NCBI GenBank assembly: GCA_016794985.1
Contig: JAEUIQ010000084.1
Span: 124,001 to 188,000, forward strand
Reading direction: 5' to 3'
Origin: Planctomycetaceae bacterium
Lineage (GTDB): Bacteria > Planctomycetota > Planctomycetia > Pirellulales > Pirellulaceae
DNA length: 64,000 nt
Shown in pieces: positions 35,701 to 43,659 of the stretch (the first letter of the stretch is position 1; each line of letters opens with the position of its first letter). Made by a program: the position numbers and the translations under genes. The notes under the pieces are model-generated. The model had not been told where the DNA came from, did not search any database, and saw only the letters and a program-made list of their open reading frames with translations.

Positions 35701-35897
35701 TCGGCTGACGCCCAGATCCACTCGGCCACAGGTTCATCAGTTGATTCACTGAGAGGCCGTACCGCGGAAGTCGCCGAAACCAAACCAACGGCAGCCAGAG
35801 GATGCGACGAGTACTCCGCCCACCCTAACCCCAACATGCCAACGACACCAAACAAACTTGCGCCACGCACCCAGCGACTCACCTTGCGAACTTTCAC
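32721..35897 (-). CDS. PVC-type haem-binding CxxCH / dehydrogenase-like protein
   Basis: The product is 1058 residues with a signal peptide (GASLFGVVGMLGLGWA). An N-terminal beta domain ('EWIWASAEQSRRIALRKTF') is followed by a glucose/sorbosone-dehydrogenase-like propeller ('LYRLDDSDGDGQVDSAQLL', 'YNGDGELFTYDADMEWD', 'DAVVGHDGALYF'). HEAT-like helices come next. The C-terminal haem domain has CAKCHRFAGEGGAIGPDL near residue 925 and 'DQYGSHQIATVDGQVLIGRV', the signature of the PVC haem-binding domain. The GTG start was chosen because AAGGGAAG lies 5 bases before it; the frame is open 11 codons upstream. Probably an extracytoplasmic sugar or alcohol oxidoreductase; the substrate is unknown. Confidence 0.92.
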   Translation of the reverse strand: MKVRKVSRWVRGASLFGVVGMLGLGWAEYSSHPLAAVGLVSATSAVRPLSESTDEPVAEWIWASAEQSRRIALRKTFALPDDVRQVKIAATCDNHFQLWLNSQEILASGEWEQIASCDATKNIRAGANVLAALATDEGGARAFLLRMDVIDKNGQRFSIVSDSSWRSRSLDGEQAPSVDWNAVGFDDQAWATSKVFGQVGAGDLPWSGQIDEATLAEAVGQAASPGEQTARVADNVTAVPGFVVQKLFDVPRNMGSWVALTTGRAGRLIASDQGGAGLFEILPADLQDPAAVTRVEKLPVSFSSAQGLLWKDNGLFAVRNGSGSGLYRLDDSDGDGQVDSAQLLKPLQGDGEHGPHAVLETPDQKSLVVIGGNHTAVPESLHASRLPQNWSEDLLLPRRWDANGHAAGILAPGGWIAQTDQLGKRWELISAGYRNQYDMAYNGDGELFTYDADMEWDLGSPWYRPTRVNHATSGSEMGWRSGTGKWPTYYEDSLPPVVDIGPGSPVGVTFGYGARFPGKYQRALYLLDWTYSTIYACHLTPEGASYSGQVEDFVFGQPLQVTDAVVGHDGALYFTAGGRGTRSALYRVVYVGEESTAKVDPRDVKNADLRQLRRRLEAFHQGGTADEKLIWDHLGHEDRFIRYAARVALEHRPVDSWRDSALAEPNPRAALTALMALARCGGADDLPSLIGALLKFEPKQFDSLGQLTWLRNFQLAFLRLGAPSESLRQQVVERLLPLYTVTGDSEFNRELLQLLVYLESPKAVELGLATMRHLATQPEPIPQWSRFLQRNAGYGGTVQAMLDNMPPVREFYYAFALRNAKVGWTVSARREYFSFFTRAAMHPGGASYPGFLSQSRGDALANVSSEELPLYDDLLAVPLGGQPYQATPPQGPGQVWTVDKALDVLGDKITSADFEAGRNLFHATNCAKCHRFAGEGGAIGPDLSTAGRKFSWRDLLEAIIEPSKAISDQYGSHQIATVDGQVLIGRVVKLGEQIHVYTTDVDRPAVVLSKDEIEEMVPASVSQMPTGTIDSLNADELKHLMAYLLSSGDRNAEVYRNP

Positions 35898-35998
35898 GCA
35901 GACTTCCCTTTGACCAACATTAGAGAACACCTAACCCCATTCGTTCCATTGTAATCGGAACCCAGTTGCGTGTGTTGCAAGTTCATTCGCGGAAAGTT

Positions 35999-37333
35999 CT
36001 ATTCGATACTCGACGAGTCTCCGTTCAACGACTCCAACGCCTGGCGGTAAGAAAACAAGTTTTCGCGTTGTTCGGTATGGCGTCGAAACCAGCGACTAGT
36101 CAACGATTGCATCAAAAGTTGTGGCACTCGATTGCGCAGTGCTCCCCAACTGTCTTCGGGACGAGGCTTTGGCAAACGCCAGCCTTTTCGTGTCATGCGT
36201 TGCGACACATTCGATTTTTCGTGCCCCCCGAGCTCCGCATCCAAGTTCGCCCCCGCCGCCATCGCCATTTCCAGTGCGGCTTGAATTTTCCGTCGGGAGG
36301 CTTGCCGTTCTTTGGCTCTCTGCGGCTGACGAATGACTGCCACGACGCAACCTTGAACCATCAACGCCCACCAAGGTCGCTGACCGTCGACCGGTAAATG
36401 ATAGACGCAGTTGTATTCATAACGCGTCTTGCGAAGCTCGTCCAATCGTCGATCAACCCATTGCAGCATGCGCAAACGATCGCGCAGACTAGCGGCCTTT
36501 TCGAAACGCTGGCTGCGCGCGGCTTGCTGCATCTCTTGTTGGTGATATTGCAGGATCGAACGATCGTAGCCGTGTAGAAACGCCAACGCTTGATTCACGG
36601 AGTCGCGATACTTGTCGGCCGAAACCTTGGCGGCACATGGCCCTAAACATGTGCCGATTTCATGGCGAAAGCACAGGGCTTCGCGCTCGATCGGGAACAA
36701 CAACAACTGCTGACCAAATTCCATCGGCGTCCGCTCCGAACAATCTCGCAGCATGAAGTGATGGTTCAGCACCTCGGCGACTTCTCGCAATCTCCCGCTA
36801 CCCAGAATCGGGCCGAAGTAGGTGTGCGAATTCGGAGTTTCGTCGAACGAGACATAGAGATTGGCTGCGCGATGATTCGACAGACACAAGAACGCAAAGC
36901 GTTGACGCTTCGGTTGACCTTGGACGTTCCAAGTTGGTCGCTGCTCGATGATCACCTCTTGCTCACGCACCAAAGCTAAGAATTCGTGCGAGGTTTCCTC
37001 CCACACCAATCGCGTACTCAATTCACGAATCCGCCGCATCTTCTCCTCGGCGGGCGTGGCTTGAAAATATCCTTCGAGCCGATGCCGCAGCGACTTGGCT
37101 TTGCCAACGTAAATCAACTTGCCGGTCGCATCAAACCAGTAATAAACACCTGGGGTCACGGGACACAGGCGCCGCAAACGAGTTCGGCACTGCGCCAAAT
37201 CGCTGACCAATGCCATCCCAGCGTGCCACTGGCGGCAAGCATCTCCCAAAACGGCCGATCGAAACATCGGATCCGCTTCGGTGATATTTTGGCCTTCCCT
37301 GACTTCGGTGGCACGAGGTTCCACTTGAAACAA
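35999..37333 (-). CDS. GIY-YIG nuclease, UvrC-like but short
   Basis: The product is up to 444 residues. The GIY-YIG nuclease domain is near residues 55-140 ('PGVYYWFDATGKLIYVGKAKSLRHRL'). It is followed by a region like the UvrC middle part, with cysteines in 'ALCFRHEIGTCLGPCAAKV', and by a UVR-type motif ('AARSQRFEKAASLRDRL') that contacts UvrB. The RNase H-like 5' nuclease and the helix-hairpin-helix domains of full UvrC (about 600 residues) are absent, so like Cho it could only make the 3' cut. Starts: a TTG at 37333 two bases after GGAGG, or a GTG at 37324. A separate full-length uvrC is expected elsewhere. Confidence 0.85.
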   Translation of the reverse strand: MFQVEPRATEVREGQNITEADPMFRSAVLGDACRQWHAGMALVSDLAQCRTRLRRLCPVTPGVYYWFDATGKLIYVGKAKSLRHRLEGYFQATPAEEKMRRIRELSTRLVWEETSHEFLALVREQEVIIEQRPTWNVQGQPKRQRFAFLCLSNHRAANLYVSFDETPNSHTYFGPILGSGRLREVAEVLNHHFMLRDCSERTPMEFGQQLLLFPIEREALCFRHEIGTCLGPCAAKVSADKYRDSVNQALAFLHGYDRSILQYHQQEMQQAARSQRFEKAASLRDRLRMLQWVDRRLDELRKTRYEYNCVYHLPVDGQRPWWALMVQGCVVAVIRQPQRAKERQASRRKIQAALEMAMAAGANLDAELGGHEKSNVSQRMTRKGWRLPKPRPEDSWGALRNRVPQLLMQSLTSRWFRRHTEQRENLFSYRQALESLNGDSSSIE

Positions 37334-37356
37334 TTCCTCCCTGAACCGGCGATGAA

Positions 37357-37563
37357 CTAGGACTCCCGACCCGCGAGTATCCGAACGAGCATGCCAATTG
37401 TATCGCTAGAATGCCAACGGATGTATCCCACCCCGCCGCGCAACTTGGACTGCTGGCAAAGCTGGATTCCATACCGATGCACCAGCCATGTCTCTGCTCC
37501 AAACCGCCACAATTTGTCGAGCGCAACTTGTCGCAGCGGATCGCCTTCGAGCGATAGCTTCAA
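37357..37563 (-). CDS. Small ORF upstream of the UvrC-like gene, doubtful
   Basis: A 68-codon frame from a TTG ends 23 bases before the UvrC-like start on the same strand. Part of it reads like protein ('DKLWRFGAETWLVHRYGI', 'GGVGYIRWHSSDTIGMLVRI'). No ribosome site is seen before the TTG, and no family is recognised. It may be a small leader gene or a chance frame. Confidence 0.35.
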   Translation of the reverse strand: MKLSLEGDPLRQVALDKLWRFGAETWLVHRYGIQLCQQSKLRGGVGYIRWHSSDTIGMLVRILAGRES

Positions 37564-37632
37564 TATGCTAGACTCGACCGTGAGTGGGACACCTCGTCAA
37601 TCATTTCAGGTTCCAAGTATCAAGCTTCGCGG

Positions 37633-37670
37633 GCCAGGCTGAGTGTCGCCAGGCTGAGTGCCGCCAGGCT
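37633..37670. repeat. 15-bp direct repeats (GCCAGGCTGAGTG)
   Basis: Two full copies (37633-37645, 37648-37660) and one partial copy (37663-37670) of GCCAGGCTGAGTG occur at a 15-base period, followed by a reversed GGCCTGGC. They lie about 85 bases before the next plus-strand gene. Confidence 0.8.
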
Positions 37671-37755
37671 CCACTCGGCCTGGCTTCCCCAGCGCCAAAC
37701 GGCTCGAACCTGTGAAAATGGCCTACCGCGCGAGCTGGACAGAGGAATTCGAAAG

Positions 37756-39372
37756 ATGACACCGGATACAGCACCCATCGAAAGCTGGGTCTCGCAACTG
37801 AACGCAACCAGCGTGGCTCACCAGACCACCCAGTGGGAAGTGCTGCAAACGCACATTTCCTGGGTCATTCTCACGGGGTCGTTTGCTTACAAGATCAAGA
37901 AACCAGTTCGATTCGAGTTCGTCGATTATCAATCGTTGGAGCAACGTCGGCACTTCTGCGAATTGGAACTCGAATTCAACAGGCGATTCTGTCCCGAGTT
38001 GTACTTGGACTGTGTCCCCATTGTTTGTGTAAGTGACACAATCTTGATTGACCCCGTTGCTCACGGCGTAAGTTTCACGCCGAAACAAGTCATCGAGTAT
38101 GCCGTCAAGATGCGTCAGTTCCCCCAAGAAGAAATCGTCGGGCGGCATCTCGGCGCTCGCGATCAACCGATGATGGAAACCCGACGCTTGGCGGCCCAGT
38201 TTGGCAGCGACCTCGCGCACCTGCACGCTAACCTTCCGACACTGCCCGCCGAACGTTGCGATTGGTACATCAACGGCGTCCAACACGACAGCGAAGAAAA
38301 CTTTCACTATTTCCAAGCCACGACGCAAGCCATGCCCAGTCGTTCGGTTCATTTCGCTTCCCCGCAGACCTGGCTTGATCGCGTCGCCCAACTCCAGGCA
38401 TGGTCGCAAACGCAATTGTTGAAAATCAACTCATCTTTGGCAGTTCGAGCCCGCTCCGGTCATGTTCGCCAATGCCATGGCGATCTTCACTTGCAAAACA
38501 TCGTTCACTGGCAAGGAAAGTGGGCCGCGTTTGATGGGATCGAATTCAATGATCGCTTCCAGTGGATCGATGTGTTCAGCGAATCGGCATTCACCGCGAT
38601 GGATCTGCAGGCGTATGGACGAGCCGACCTGCGAGCGGTGTTCCTCAGCGAATACTTGGAAGCAACCGGCGAATACCACGACCTGGAAGTATTGCGATTC
38701 TTCTTGGTTTACCGAGCGATGGTCCGGGCAAAGATTGGGCATTTGAAAGGCGTGAACTGCGGAAGCCTGAGCCCCGCCGAATTGTCGCTGGCCGAAGCCT
38801 CCGTTGATCCCTGTGACACGACAGCCGAGTTTCAGGCTTTGCCCGAGTGGCAACGATACTTGTTGGTGGCCGAACGCCTAGCCTGTGGCAGTCGTCCGAA
38901 ACTGATCATCATGCATGGCCTATCGGGTAGCGGTAAATCAACCGTCGCGCAATCATTGGTTGCGGAGCACCGTGGCCTTCGAGTCCGATCCGATCGCGTC
39001 AGGCAATGGGTGTCTTCCGCAACGAGTCCGGATCAGCGCTATGCAACTGCCTCTCGAGATCAAGTGTATGACGAATTGGAAGTGATCGCCGACGACATTC
39101 TTGGTGCGGGTTTCACGGCCATTATCGACGCCACATTCCTGCAACAACGTCATCGTCGTCAAATGTGGGCGATTGCCGCAAGACACCAAGTTCCGTTTCT
39201 AATCGCACGATGTTCGGCATCGCTCGCGGAACTCGAACAACGAATTCGTCAACGGACCAACGATCCGTCGGAGGCCACATTGTCGGTCCTACACCAACAA
39301 GTCCTGGAGCAAGAGCCGCTCAGCACCGAAGAGCTTGCTCATTTATTGCCGGAGTCAATCGATGCGACTTAG
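37756..39372 (+). CDS. Aminoglycoside-phosphotransferase-like / P-loop kinase fusion
   Basis: The product is 538 residues. The first 350 resemble the aminoglycoside phosphotransferase/choline kinase fold: 'SFAYKIKKPVRFEFVDY' for the nucleotide site, 'CHGDLHLQNIV' for the catalytic loop and 'FDGIEF' for the metal-binding Asp. The last 150 form a P-loop kinase: Walker A 'GLSGSGKST' near residue 388, then 'RSDRVRQW' and 'DATFLQQRHRRQM', like the AAA_33/zeta-toxin-like small-molecule kinases. Fusions of this layout are widespread in bacteria; the substrate is unknown. GAGG lies about 10 bases before the ATG. It is unlikely to be an antibiotic resistance enzyme. Confidence 0.9.
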   Translation: MTPDTAPIESWVSQLNATSVAHQTTQWEVLQTHISWVILTGSFAYKIKKPVRFEFVDYQSLEQRRHFCELELEFNRRFCPELYLDCVPIVCVSDTILIDPVAHGVSFTPKQVIEYAVKMRQFPQEEIVGRHLGARDQPMMETRRLAAQFGSDLAHLHANLPTLPAERCDWYINGVQHDSEENFHYFQATTQAMPSRSVHFASPQTWLDRVAQLQAWSQTQLLKINSSLAVRARSGHVRQCHGDLHLQNIVHWQGKWAAFDGIEFNDRFQWIDVFSESAFTAMDLQAYGRADLRAVFLSEYLEATGEYHDLEVLRFFLVYRAMVRAKIGHLKGVNCGSLSPAELSLAEASVDPCDTTAEFQALPEWQRYLLVAERLACGSRPKLIIMHGLSGSGKSTVAQSLVAEHRGLRVRSDRVRQWVSSATSPDQRYATASRDQVYDELEVIADDILGAGFTAIIDATFLQQRHRRQMWAIAARHQVPFLIARCSASLAELEQRIRQRTNDPSEATLSVLHQQVLEQEPLSTEELAHLLPESIDAT

Positions 39373-39477
39373 CCAGTACGTGTCGAATGCCAAACGCTTG
39401 CGGGCTGTGCTCGTAACGCAGCAGAGCCTCGTAATGCTCCGTCCAGAAAGTCTTCGTTAGATAACCTCAAATCACCG

Positions 39478-41982
39478 ATGTCCAATTCGAACGCCAACCG
39501 TCGTAAAGATCCGCTCAAGATCACGGGCTTCACTCGTGTGGCGCGAAGCGTACGTCGATGGTGGTCCAGTGTTGAATGGGCCGTGACTTGGCTCGGACTG
39601 CCGCGGCAGAGTAACGTGACAACTCAACCAGGTTTGGTCCTAGTACAAATCGATGGACTTTCACTCTCGATCTTACGTGAAGCCTTGGATCGCAATGAAA
39701 TGCCGTTCGTGAAATCGCTTGCGGCGGGCCTCGAGTATCGATTAGGGCCTTGCTATTCGGGGATACCTTCGAATTGGGCGGCGGCTCAAGCCGAACTCCT
39801 CTATGGCGTGCCGAGTTTTGTCCCAGGCTCGCTATTCTACGATCGAAACGAGAAGCAAGTTATTCACATCACTGACCCAACCATCGCCAGGCGGCTCGAA
39901 AAGCAACTAGCCGCTGAGCACGTTGGTTTATTGCGGGGAGGCAGTTCCTACTGCAACATGTTGGGCGGCGGAGCGACCGATCTCCATTTCTGCGGCACGT
40001 CCTCCGGGTGGAGCGATTCTTTTCGGTCGCTGCATCCACTGAAAATATTGAGCACGGCCCTGCTGCATGTTGGCATGTGGGTGCGCGGCGCTTTTCAGAT
40101 CGCGCGCGAAATCTACGACTTGTGTTTTGCGGAAGATCCACAGAGGGAGCTTTCGTGGTGGAAGAAATTGCGAGAGATTCCGAGCCGAGTGGTGGCCACG
40201 GTTTTCTTGCGCGAACTCTCGACCTTGGGGGCTTGTTATGATGCGGCGCGTGGCTTGCCGATTATCCAGATCAACTTCTTGGGCTATGACGAGCAAGCCC
40301 ATCGGTTCGGACCAGCTTCTCGCCGCGCGGGTCGGCAATTGCGTGCGATTGACCGCAGTTTGCGCAGGATTTGGCGAGCCGCCCATCTGGGGACAGGGCG
40401 AGAGTACGACATGTGGATCTTTTCCACTCACGGCCAAGAAGTCACCACGGATTCCAATCCCCAGGTGATGGCCCGTGTGTGCGACACGCTCTCCAAGATC
40501 ACTGCTCAGATGCCGCTGTCAGGCGACACAACAGCGGAGCCCGTTCGGATCGAGACGCGCCACTCCGAATCGCTCCCAACCCCGCGCTCCACTTGGTTTG
40601 GCTGGAAGGGATGGTGGATGGCCCGGTCGAGCAAGAACCAAACCAACACACAGCGCCCGAGCAAGCCGCCAGATGTTCTTGTTGTACCCGCTGGCACTCT
40701 GGCGCATGTCTACTTGCTTAGCGACCGTCTGAAGCAGCAACAAACCATGATCGCGCGCGAGTTATCCCGTTCCCCATTGGCTCCGCTCATCTTGGAAAAA
40801 ATCGATTCATTGCCGACAGAAGAATCGGCTCCCCTCGTTCGACTGTGGCTGGATGGGCAGCTTCGAATCTGGCCAGAGAATGCCGTGCACGCCCTCGGAG
40901 CCACGCATCCGAATTTGGGGCACTTGGCCGAGGACCTTGTTCGGCTGGTTGGGTTGCCGAATTCCGGGGACCTCATTCTGGTTGGCTGGAGTGGCGTGAA
41001 CCAGACCATCAACTACTTGGGGCAAGCAGGTGGGCACAATGGCCCTGGAGTGGAGGAAACAACCGGGTTCGTCTTGTTGCCTTCCGACGTGTTTGCGACT
41101 TTACCCAACCATTCGACGCCGCGCCCGAGCGACCTGAAACTTGCCGCCCACCGACTGTTGGAAGCGCAGCCATTGGTTAGGCACAACGAATCGACGCCCG
41201 GACCACCTCCCTCCGGGACGAAGAGTCTGCGTGTTGTGACTTACAACATCCACGGCTGCGTGGGCATGGATGGAGAACTGTCGCCCGCGCGTATCGCCAG
41301 AGTCTTGGGGCAATGTCAACCGGATTTCGTTTGCCTACAGGAAGTCGATCGCCGTCGTGCTCGTTCCCAAGGCATCGATCAAGTCCACGCCATCGCGGAA
41401 GCCTTAGGCATGCACTTTGTATTTTCCCCGGCGTGGGAGGATGGCGAACAAGCGTTCGGCAATGCGATCCTATCGGCGTTGCCCTTCAAACTGCTCAAGT
41501 CCGGGATGCTTCAGCGGCAAAAAGCCACTCGCAATGGCCGCTCGGCCCTTTGGATCGAAACCGTCTTAGCCACCGGTTCTTCATCCGATGCCACATCTCC
41601 CAAGCAAGTTCCCACACGTTTGCAGTTGATCACAACCCACTTGAGCATCTACCCGACCGAACAACTAAGTCAAGCCGAAGAGCTAGTTCGCGAGTGGATC
41701 GAGCCCGCGAAGGATCTGGGACCTGTCGTTGTGTGTGGTGACTTCAACGCCGCGCCGAAATCATCCAGTTGGGCGACGTTGAACCGCTGCTTGAGAGATG
41801 TCGAACATGGGCGAATCGGCCAACCATACCCCACCTATTTCAGTCCCTATCCGCTACTTCGTGTCGACCATATTTTTGTTTCAGAAGACATCCAGACAAC
41901 CAGCCAAGTCATCACCAGTCGGCTGGCCAAAATTGCCTCAGACCACTTGCCAGTCATGACCGACCTGAGATTCGACAGATAG
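39478..41982 (+). CDS. Phosphodiesterase-like / EEP nuclease fusion
   Basis: The product is 834 residues. The first part resembles the alkaline-phosphatase superfamily, type I phosphodiesterase branch: 'LVLVQIDGLSLSILREAL' carries the metal Asp, 'INFLGYDEQAHRFGP' the D-x-x-A-H site and 'STHGQE' the late His, here in an altered form. From about residue 582 an endonuclease/exonuclease/phosphatase domain follows with all main motifs: 'VVTYNIHG', 'LQEVD', 'VVCGDFNAAP', 'DHIFVS' and 'SDHLPV'. No signal peptide or helix is evident, so it may be cytoplasmic. The joint use of both domains on one phosphodiester or lipid substrate is an inference. Confidence 0.85.
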   Translation: MSNSNANRRKDPLKITGFTRVARSVRRWWSSVEWAVTWLGLPRQSNVTTQPGLVLVQIDGLSLSILREALDRNEMPFVKSLAAGLEYRLGPCYSGIPSNWAAAQAELLYGVPSFVPGSLFYDRNEKQVIHITDPTIARRLEKQLAAEHVGLLRGGSSYCNMLGGGATDLHFCGTSSGWSDSFRSLHPLKILSTALLHVGMWVRGAFQIAREIYDLCFAEDPQRELSWWKKLREIPSRVVATVFLRELSTLGACYDAARGLPIIQINFLGYDEQAHRFGPASRRAGRQLRAIDRSLRRIWRAAHLGTGREYDMWIFSTHGQEVTTDSNPQVMARVCDTLSKITAQMPLSGDTTAEPVRIETRHSESLPTPRSTWFGWKGWWMARSSKNQTNTQRPSKPPDVLVVPAGTLAHVYLLSDRLKQQQTMIARELSRSPLAPLILEKIDSLPTEESAPLVRLWLDGQLRIWPENAVHALGATHPNLGHLAEDLVRLVGLPNSGDLILVGWSGVNQTINYLGQAGGHNGPGVEETTGFVLLPSDVFATLPNHSTPRPSDLKLAAHRLLEAQPLVRHNESTPGPPPSGTKSLRVVTYNIHGCVGMDGELSPARIARVLGQCQPDFVCLQEVDRRRARSQGIDQVHAIAEALGMHFVFSPAWEDGEQAFGNAILSALPFKLLKSGMLQRQKATRNGRSALWIETVLATGSSSDATSPKQVPTRLQLITTHLSIYPTEQLSQAEELVREWIEPAKDLGPVVVCGDFNAAPKSSSWATLNRCLRDVEHGRIGQPYPTYFSPYPLLRVDHIFVSEDIQTTSQVITSRLAKIASDHLPVMTDLRFDR

Positions 41983-42123
41983 GTTTGCAATTGCCAAGCG
42001 CCACCAGTCCAAGGAGGTCCACCTTATCAAGTTGCATTGTCTCTGCGTTTGAGTCAAAATACGGTCGGGCAACTTGGATTTTAGATGCCCATAGATTAAT
42101 CGGCGAGTCCACGAATTCAGCTT

Positions 42124-43611
42124 ATGTTACAACAACCAACTTCAATGCCCAATCGCCGACGTTTTTTAAGTGATCTCAGCAGTGGCCTGAGTCAAGTTGC
42201 CTTAGTAAGCCTCTTGGCCCAGGAAGGCTTGCTAGGATCCGTCAAAGCAGCCCACAAACAAGATGATCCGCAGATAGATCCGCGACAACCTTTCGCTCCT
42301 AGGTCGGGTCATCACACCGCAGCGGCCCAGAATGTGTTAGTCATTTTTTGTTCGGGTGCTTGTAGCCAGATCGACACGTTCGACTACAAACCAGAACTGA
42401 TTCGGCAACACGATCGCCCGATGCCAGGCTCGGACAAACTGATCACTTTCCAAGGCGAGCAAGGCAACCTGATTCGCAGTCCGTGGGAGTTTCGTCCGCG
42501 TGGCGAGTGCGGCAAGATGATTTCCGACTTGGTTCCCCATATTGGAGCGATGGCGGACGAATTGTGCTTCATTCATTCGCTGACCACGAAAACCAACACT
42601 CATGGTCCCGGCGAAAACGTCATGTCCACCGGATTCACGTTTGATGGTTTTCCCAGTATCGGTGCCTGGACCACCTGGGCGTTGGGCAGCGAAAACAGCG
42701 AACTTCCCGCGTATGTCGCGATCCCCGATCCACGCGGCACCCCGCAATCCAGTGTCAACAATTGGGGGCCTGGTTTTTTGCCGGCCGCTTTTCAGGGGAC
42801 GGCCTTTAATGCCGCCCAGCCCATTCGCAACCTCGAGCGTCCCAGCAACCTATCACCAGATGCCGATCGACAAGCACGCGAGATGCTGGATCGCTTGAAC
42901 CGTCGGCACATGGCACGATATCCAGGCGACAGTGAGTTGGCGGCGAGAATTGCCAGTTATGAATTGGCGGCGAGGATGCAAGTCAGCGTCCCTGAACTGA
43001 GTAATCTGGAAAGTGAGCCCGAGCACGTGCTGCGTGCGTATGGCGCGAATGACTCGGAAGATCCGCTCAAAGCGGCCTTCGCACGAAATTGTATTTTGGC
43101 GCGTCGATTGATCGAACAAGGCGTGCGGTTTGTGCAACTGTTTAACGGTGCGTATCAAACCGGCGGCGAAGGGGTCAGCAATTGGGACGGACACAAAGAC
43201 CTAGAGCGCCAGTATCGCCAACACGGCCGAGTGCTGGACCAACCGGTTGGGGCATTATTGGCCGACTTAAAGCAACGAGGCTTATTAGAGAACACCCTCG
43301 TCGTGTGGTGTACCGAGTTTGGTCGGATGCCCACGTTTCAAAAAGGAGCGAGCGGTCGTGATCACAATCCAGCCGGCTTCACTTGCTGGATGGCCGGTGC
43401 TGGTGTGAAAGCTCCGTTCAGCTATGGAGCCACTGACGAATTCAGTTACCGAGCCGTAGAGAACGTGGCGACCGTTCACGACTTCCATGCCACGATCTTG
43501 CATCTCTTGGGCCTGGACCACGAACGTTTAACCTTCTACCACAACGGCATCGAACGCCGCCTCACTGACGTGCATGGGCATGTGATCTCGGATATCTTGA
43601 CTATGAACTAA
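42124..43611 (+). CDS. DUF1501 exported protein
   Basis: The product is 495 residues with a twin-arginine signal (NRRRFLSDLSSGLSQVALVSLL). 'NVLVIFCSGACSQIDTFDYKPEL', 'HSLTTKTNTHGPGENVMSTG', 'SIGAWTTWALGS', 'WDGHKDLERQYRQ' and 'VVWCTEFGRMPTFQ' are hallmarks of DUF1501, an exported planctomycete family of sulfatase-like fold. DUF1501 genes usually follow a cytochrome-containing DUF1549/DUF1553 gene; here the upstream gene is the phosphodiesterase fusion, 141 bases away. The start could also be the ATG at 42145. Confidence 0.93.
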   Translation: MLQQPTSMPNRRRFLSDLSSGLSQVALVSLLAQEGLLGSVKAAHKQDDPQIDPRQPFAPRSGHHTAAAQNVLVIFCSGACSQIDTFDYKPELIRQHDRPMPGSDKLITFQGEQGNLIRSPWEFRPRGECGKMISDLVPHIGAMADELCFIHSLTTKTNTHGPGENVMSTGFTFDGFPSIGAWTTWALGSENSELPAYVAIPDPRGTPQSSVNNWGPGFLPAAFQGTAFNAAQPIRNLERPSNLSPDADRQAREMLDRLNRRHMARYPGDSELAARIASYELAARMQVSVPELSNLESEPEHVLRAYGANDSEDPLKAAFARNCILARRLIEQGVRFVQLFNGAYQTGGEGVSNWDGHKDLERQYRQHGRVLDQPVGALLADLKQRGLLENTLVVWCTEFGRMPTFQKGASGRDHNPAGFTCWMAGAGVKAPFSYGATDEFSYRAVENVATVHDFHATILHLLGLDHERLTFYHNGIERRLTDVHGHVISDILTMN

Positions 43612-43659
43612 TCCGAGAGCAGTTCGACAGATCTCATCCGCGGGACTGTCCAACGACCG

